DNA of 50,441 nucleotides, from contig NZ_SMJZ01000038.1 of the NCBI RefSeq assembly GCF_004348345.1, positions 1 to 50,441 on the forward strand. The letters run 5' to 3'. This DNA is from Nonomuraea longispora. GTDB lineage: Bacteria > Actinomycetota > Actinomycetes > Streptosporangiales > Streptosporangiaceae. A program made the translations under genes and the position numbers. The notes below the pieces were generated by a model that saw only the letters and a list, made by a program, of their open reading frames with translations, did not search any database and was not told the DNA's origin. Positions 46,442 through 50,441 of the stretch are shown piece after piece (the first letter of the stretch is position 1; each line of letters starts with the position of its first letter).

Positions 46442-48182
46442 AGTGGCTCGTACGGATGCGGCGGAACGCCAGCGGAGCGACCACGGCGGCGGCGCCACCC
46501 AGCAGCACCAGCACCAGCAGCACGAGCGTCGCCGGCCACGGCCAGGCGCTGCCGCCCAGCCCGACGTGGGACACCGGATACTCCATCGTTTTCGCCGTCC
46601 ACAGCGCCGTCTGCACGTCGTAGGTGCGGGCGATGTCGCGCAACACCGGATCGAACGCGAACTCCTCCTCGGTGTGGAGGAACTCAGGCCGCAGTCCCGC
46701 CACGCCGTCCGCCGCCCTCGCGCGTGCGGCGTCCACGCCGGGGACGAGCAGGCGGTCGAGCCCGTCCGCCGCGGCGGCGACCGTCGAGCGCGGCACGAAG
46801 GTCAGCCCGTGCCTGGAGCGGAACGGCCCGTCGCCCAGCGCGACGGTACGCCCGACCATGGCGTGCTCGGTGTACGAGATGAACACGGACGCGAGCTCCA
46901 GCTCGCCGATTCCGCCGGCGACCCGGACGCCTATGGAGGACGGCCCGGGGTTGTAGGAGGCGTTGAGCGCGACCACCAGATCCGGCGGCTGGAGCCGGGA
47001 CTCGGCGATCCGCACAGCCGCGCCGGGGGAGTAGTGGGGCCAGTGCACCCTCCGCGCCGCCTCCCGGGCGGAGCCGGGGTCGACCAGCCGCTCAAGCATG
47101 CGCAGGGCGCCTTCGACGCCGGACAACACGCCGGCCGTGCTGATGATGTCGCCGTCGTCGACGTAGCGCACGCCCGTGACCCAGCCGACGCGGGGGAAGT
47201 CGTCACGCAGCCCCGCCATCCGCAACCAGTGCGACGTCGCGGTCCTGCCGTCGAGCAGCCCGCTCGCCGCGAGCGTACGCGCCCCGGTGCAGACGCTCAT
47301 CGTCAGCGCGCCGGCCGCCGACTGCTCACGCAGCCAGCGGGTGATCGAGCCGAGCTCCGCCGGCCCCGGGTCCTGCAGGGCGGGGACGATCACCGCGTCG
47401 AGCGTGTCGTCCTGCTCGTCCAGCAGCCGCGCGAGCTCGGGGAACGTCAGGTCGGGCACCAGGTCCAGGCCGCCGGTCAGGGGCGCCAGCCGGGAGCCGG
47501 AGGAGACGACGTAGGTGTTCACCCGGCCGGTGCCCGCCAGCACCTCGTACGGGCCCAGCAGGTCCGCCACGTTCGTGCCGCCGCCGCCGACCAGGAGGGC
47601 CACCGTCGGCTTGGCCGGATCGTGCGTCTTCGGCGCCGGCGCGGCGGTCGTCGCGTTCGCGGGAGCCGTGTACAGGTCGCCGAACTTGCCGGTGGTGTTC
47701 ACCGCGGAGACCGCGCCGGGAAGCAGCAGCGCCGCCAGGACGATGGCCGTCCCGCGCCACCATCCGGACCGGAACCTGAACCGGTGCCGGGGGTCCGCGT
47801 ACTCCGCGCGCCGCCAGATCATGGCCGCCGCCAGAAGCACCATCGGGATCACATGCCCGATGAGCGTCACCGAAGCGGCCGGTAATGCGCCGAGCCAGAA
47901 AGGAACGAGCAGCACGGGGAACGGCAGGAACACCGCGAGGCTCATCTCGGCGATCCGCGGCCGGGCATGCCGGCGCACCAGCATCCAAAGCGCCACACCG
48001 GCGGCCATGCCGGCCGCCATGAGCAGGATGTAGAGGTCGAACCGGGCGACCTCCAGCACCGAGACCCACAGGGGGTCGAGCAGCATCATCCCGAGGCCCG
48101 CCGCGATGACCAGTTCGAAGTAGTGCCAGACGAGACGGGCGGCGGTGCGTACCCCGCCGGGCCGCCGTTCATGGTTCGTCAT
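46440..48182 (-). CDS. Membrane-anchored DJ-1/PfpI-domain protein
   Basis: A 580-residue protein. Five hydrophobic spans occupy roughly 20-40, 48-68, 80-100, 103-123 and 143-163. A linker rich in Ala, Thr and Pro leads to a DJ-1/PfpI domain at about 190-375 (TVALLVGGGGTNVADLLGPYEVLAG, the nucleophile-type Cys298 in MSVCTGARTLAASGLLDG, then TATSHWLRMAGL). A further beta-rich region at about 390-540 is less clear, and a last span lies at about 550-572. The domain resembles the amidotransferase-like half of GlxA regulators but has no AraC HTH. With five N-terminal spans it would be exported or cytosolic depending on topology. The function is unknown. The stop lies inside the twin operator of the next gene. 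Confidence 0.8.
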   Translation of the reverse strand: MTNHERRPGGVRTAARLVWHYFELVIAAGLGMMLLDPLWVSVLEVARFDLYILLMAAGMAAGVALWMLVRRHARPRIAEMSLAVFLPFPVLLVPFWLGALPAASVTLIGHVIPMVLLAAAMIWRRAEYADPRHRFRFRSGWWRGTAIVLAALLLPGAVSAVNTTGKFGDLYTAPANATTAAPAPKTHDPAKPTVALLVGGGGTNVADLLGPYEVLAGTGRVNTYVVSSGSRLAPLTGGLDLVPDLTFPELARLLDEQDDTLDAVIVPALQDPGPAELGSITRWLREQSAAGALTMSVCTGARTLAASGLLDGRTATSHWLRMAGLRDDFPRVGWVTGVRYVDDGDIISTAGVLSGVEGALRMLERLVDPGSAREAARRVHWPHYSPGAAVRIAESRLQPPDLVVALNASYNPGPSSIGVRVAGGIGELELASVFISYTEHAMVGRTVALGDGPFRSRHGLTFVPRSTVAAAADGLDRLLVPGVDAARARAADGVAGLRPEFLHTEEEFAFDPVLRDIARTYDVQTALWTAKTMEYPVSHVGLGGSAWPWPATLVLLVLVLLGGAAAVVAPLAFRRIRTSH

Positions 48183-48301
48183 GTCGGACTCCTGACGTGA
48201 AGGACGTTGAGGCCCCTCACGCTAGGAAGACCGGTCCCGCCACCGAATCAGTGAAGTCGCCGGTCCGCACACCGGTCTCCCGCCAGGGCGGATCACCGTC
48301 A

Positions 48302-50441
48302 CTACGCCGGACGTTCCGCCAGGACCATGCGCATGAGCTCGGCCCGCGAGGTGATGCCGGCCTTCTGGAAGACCTTGCGCAGGTGGTAGTCCACCGTGCG
48401 CGGGCTGAGAAACAACTGGGCGGCGATCTCCCGGTTCGTCAGCCCCTCGCCGACGGCGAGCGCGATCCGCAGCTCCTGCGGGGTGAGCGTGCTCAGCGCC
48501 CCCGCCTCGGGCGCGCGTGCCGACTCGCCGGTGGCGCGCAGCTCGCCCAGCGCCCGATCGGCCCACGCGAGCGCGCCGATGCGGCGGAAGGTCTCCGCCG
48601 CGCCACGCAGGTGCTGCTGCGCCGGGGAACGACGGCGGTCCCGCCGCAACTGCTCGCCCAGCAGCAGCTCGGTACGGGCCTGCTCCAGCGGGGCGTCGGA
48701 CAGCGCGTGCAGGCGCAGGCTCTCCGCGTAAGCGCTCGAACCGTCCTCGGCGACCAGCGCCCGGCAGCGCGCCGCGAGCGCGCCCAGCTCCGGCGACGCG
48801 GTGTGCTCCGTCCACCGCGCGTACCGGTCCGCGGCCACGGCCGCCCTGTCGTGCTCACCGGCCCTGACGAGGGCCTCGACCAGGTCGGGAACCAGCCCCA
48901 TCGCCAGGTCGGAAGGCTGACCCGCGTCCCACCCGCCGACCGCCGCGAAGTGCCGCACGGCCTCGGCGTGCCGGCCCGCGACCAGCTCCACCAGCCCGAG
49001 CGCCCGCCTGGCGTACGCCGTCGCGTCGGCCAGCCGCCGCTCGCCCGCCTCGGCCAGCACCCCGGCGGCCAGCTCGCCGGCCTCGGGACGGCCGCGAATC
49101 GCGGCGCACAGGGCCAGCAGCCCGCGGTTGCGGCAGGCCGTGTTCGGCTGGCCGACCTCGGCGGCGAACGCACACCCCTCCTCGGCGTGGGCCTCCGCCA
49201 GCCCGAGCCGGCCGCGGGCGAGCTCGTCCGCGGCCTGGTACTCGAGGTTCCACGCGAGCGCGCCCAGCGAGCCGCCGGCGCGGGCCAGCCGCCCGGCGTC
49301 ATGGTACAGGTGCCTGCTCAGCTCACGGTCGCCGAGCCCTCGGGCGATCGCCCCCGCCAGGGTCATCGTGATCGGATCGGTGAGCGCCCGCACCCCGGCG
49401 CCGTCCCGTACGGCCGGTCCCGGGCCGTCGCCCGCGTGCACCCGGCAGGCGGCGCGCAACAGCCGCAGCACCGCCTCCTCAGGACCGCCCTGACCGTCGT
49501 CGTGGTCCTGCCCCTCCTGTTCCGGCTGGCACGCGTCGAGCCAGCCGGCGAGGTCGGACCAGACCCCCGGGCGGTTGGTACGGGTCCCGAGGTCGCCGTA
49601 CATCGCGACCGTCGGGGTGAAGCGGCGCCGGTCGACCCGGAGCGCGCGCGGGATCCACGGCTTGATGAGGTCCATCGCGTCCTCGGGGGAGCCGACGAAC
49701 TCGGCCACCACGGCGCGCATCGCGACCACGGAGATCCGGTCCACCTCGTCCAGGTGCGGCTCGCGCTCCGCCCGGTCCAGCAGGTCCCCGGCCGCGGCGG
49801 TGAACCCGCCGCGGACGGCGGCCCGCGCCGCGCTCCACAACCGCCGCCCCCGGTGCGGGCCCGCCGGGGTGAGCTCGGCGGCCCGCGACAGCGCGGCCAT
49901 GGCCGCCGCCGGGCCACCCCGCAGCGCGGCCTGCTCGGCCGAGCGTTCGAGCAGCCCGGCGGCCTCCTCGTCGTGGCCCGCCGCGGCCTGACCTCGGTGC
50001 CAGGCGCGGCGGTGCTGGTCGGCCGGGGCGTCGAACGCCGACGCGAGGGCCCGGTGGATCGCCGCCCGCCGGCCCGCCGTCGCGCTGTGGTAGATCGCCG
50101 ACCGCATCAGCGGATGCCGGAACACCAGCCGCGGCCCGTCGTACGTGAGCAACTCGTCCAGCTCGGCCCGGTGCAGCGGCCCGGCGTCGACACACACCTC
50201 GGCGGCGGCCTTCTCAATGGTCTCCACGCTGCCCGAACCGTCGGCGGCGACGAGCTGGAGCAGCGGCAACGCCTCCGCGTGCCGGGCGCGTACGCGGCTC
50301 AGGAACGAACGCCGCAGCTCGTCGGTCAACGCCGGCGGCTCCTGCGCTCCTTCCGGCGGCAGCTCCTTGCCCGCCAGCTCCAGCAGGGCCAGCGGGTTGC
50401 CGCCGGTGGCGGCCAGCAGGTGGCGGTGCTCGCCGTCGGTC
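48302..50441 (-). CDS. Large LuxR-family (LAL-type) transcriptional regulator, 5' partial
   Basis: The frame stays open to the window edge, so the N-terminal ATPase with Walker motifs is outside. Visible residues begin in the helical part of the AAA/STAND domain (LLAATGGNPLALLELAGKELPPEG). A long TPR-like helical region follows (AEEAAGLLERSAEQAALRGG, AVRHFAAVGGWDAG). The C-terminal LuxR HTH is at about residues 645-700 (TPQELRIALAVGEGLTNREIAAQLFLSPRTVDYHLRKVFQKAGITSRAELMRMVLAE). This is the MalT/LAL architecture used for ATP-dependent activators. ATG at 50329 is internal and should not be taken as the start. A weak inverted pair (AGACCGGT, ACCGGTCT) lies downstream in 48230-48285. Confidence 0.9.
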   Translation of the reverse strand, partial: TDGEHRHLLAATGGNPLALLELAGKELPPEGAQEPPALTDELRRSFLSRVRARHAEALPLLQLVAADGSGSVETIEKAAAEVCVDAGPLHRAELDELLTYDGPRLVFRHPLMRSAIYHSATAGRRAAIHRALASAFDAPADQHRRAWHRGQAAAGHDEEAAGLLERSAEQAALRGGPAAAMAALSRAAELTPAGPHRGRRLWSAARAAVRGGFTAAAGDLLDRAEREPHLDEVDRISVVAMRAVVAEFVGSPEDAMDLIKPWIPRALRVDRRRFTPTVAMYGDLGTRTNRPGVWSDLAGWLDACQPEQEGQDHDDGQGGPEEAVLRLLRAACRVHAGDGPGPAVRDGAGVRALTDPITMTLAGAIARGLGDRELSRHLYHDAGRLARAGGSLGALAWNLEYQAADELARGRLGLAEAHAEEGCAFAAEVGQPNTACRNRGLLALCAAIRGRPEAGELAAGVLAEAGERRLADATAYARRALGLVELVAGRHAEAVRHFAAVGGWDAGQPSDLAMGLVPDLVEALVRAGEHDRAAVAADRYARWTEHTASPELGALAARCRALVAEDGSSAYAESLRLHALSDAPLEQARTELLLGEQLRRDRRRSPAQQHLRGAAETFRRIGALAWADRALGELRATGESARAPEAGALSTLTPQELRIALAVGEGLTNREIAAQLFLSPRTVDYHLRKVFQKAGITSRAELMRMVLAERPA

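Noticed and set aside
48183..48301. AGACCGGT/ACCGGTCT inverted pair downstream of the LuxR gene
   Set aside because: The arms are 8 bp and more than 30 nt apart with several ACCGGT copies nearby; could be chance in GC-rich DNA.
1..50441. CRISPR arrays, tRNA or rRNA genes, prophage or insertion-sequence genes, antiviral defence systems
   Set aside because: I found no regular spaced repeats, RNA-gene consensus segments, transposase or integrase motifs, or known defence genes in any frame I could read.

Overview
The window is 50.4 kb of very GC-rich DNA. Genes are dense, GTG starts are common, stop/start overlaps (ATGA, GTGA) are frequent, and the families present are typical of Actinomycetota: an F420/FMN-type PPOX protein, an ECF41-like sigma factor, an Rv2258c-like methyltransferase, and large LuxR and SpoIIE-type regulators. 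It looks like a chromosomal accessory region of a soil actinomycete, perhaps Streptosporangiales or Nonomuraea-like; the genus is inference only. I see no rRNA, tRNA, CRISPR array, prophage or intact insertion sequence.

Layout. 0-3.4 kb: the 3' part of a secreted-type multidomain glycoside hydrolase, then a frameshifted relic of a sensor histidine kinase. 3.4-12.4 kb: a nine-gene minus-strand operon (two uncharacterised proteins, a family-5 lipoprotein binding protein, a LacI regulator, two permeases, two ATPases and an exported phospholipase D-like protein). It starts at a tandem LacI-type operator that overlaps its first codon. 12.5-16.7 kb: a PPOX protein with a strong terminator, a ThuA-like plus Gfo/Idh/MocA pair, and two methyltransferases. 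16.7-19.1 kb: a tightly overlapped GT2 / DUF2064 / NAD-epimerase set in which the epimerase carries a CxxH...CxxC insertion. 19.2-20.5 kb: an ECF41-like sigma factor divergent from a small ABM-domain protein.

20.7-31.1 kb holds the most coherent system: a plus-strand operon with a palindromic operator, sugar-binding lipoprotein, zinc alcohol dehydrogenase, FGGY kinase, SorC-type regulator, RbsA- and RbsC-like transporter, DeoC-type aldolase, an aldehyde dehydrogenase, and an overlapping second ALDH-like protein that lacks the catalytic half. It reads as uptake, phosphorylation or oxidation, retro-aldol cleavage and aldehyde oxidation of a deoxypentose or deoxyalditol. The ALDH pair looks like a two-gene version of the two-domain ALDH16 enzyme. 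A GC-rich hairpin closes the operon.

31.1-39.8 kb: single metabolic genes with readable control sites: an MDR oxidoreductase, an aldo/keto reductase behind a MerR-type 19-bp-spacer promoter, a membrane acyltransferase, a CopD-CtaG fusion, an aldo/keto reductase plus PEP-mutase-like pair, and a LysR regulator with an ATC-N9-GAT operator. 39.4-44.2 kb: a SpoIIE phosphatase with GAF domains, then a decayed zone holding an HxlR pseudogene with a perfect operator-like palindrome nearby, unexplained coding scraps, a muconolactone isomerase, and a collapsed GalB-GalC remnant of a protocatechuate/gallate meta-cleavage pathway. 44.2-50.4 kb: an Rv2258c-like methyltransferase, an aldo/keto reductase behind twin palindromic operators, a membrane-anchored DJ-1/PfpI protein, and a large LuxR-type regulator cut by the window end.
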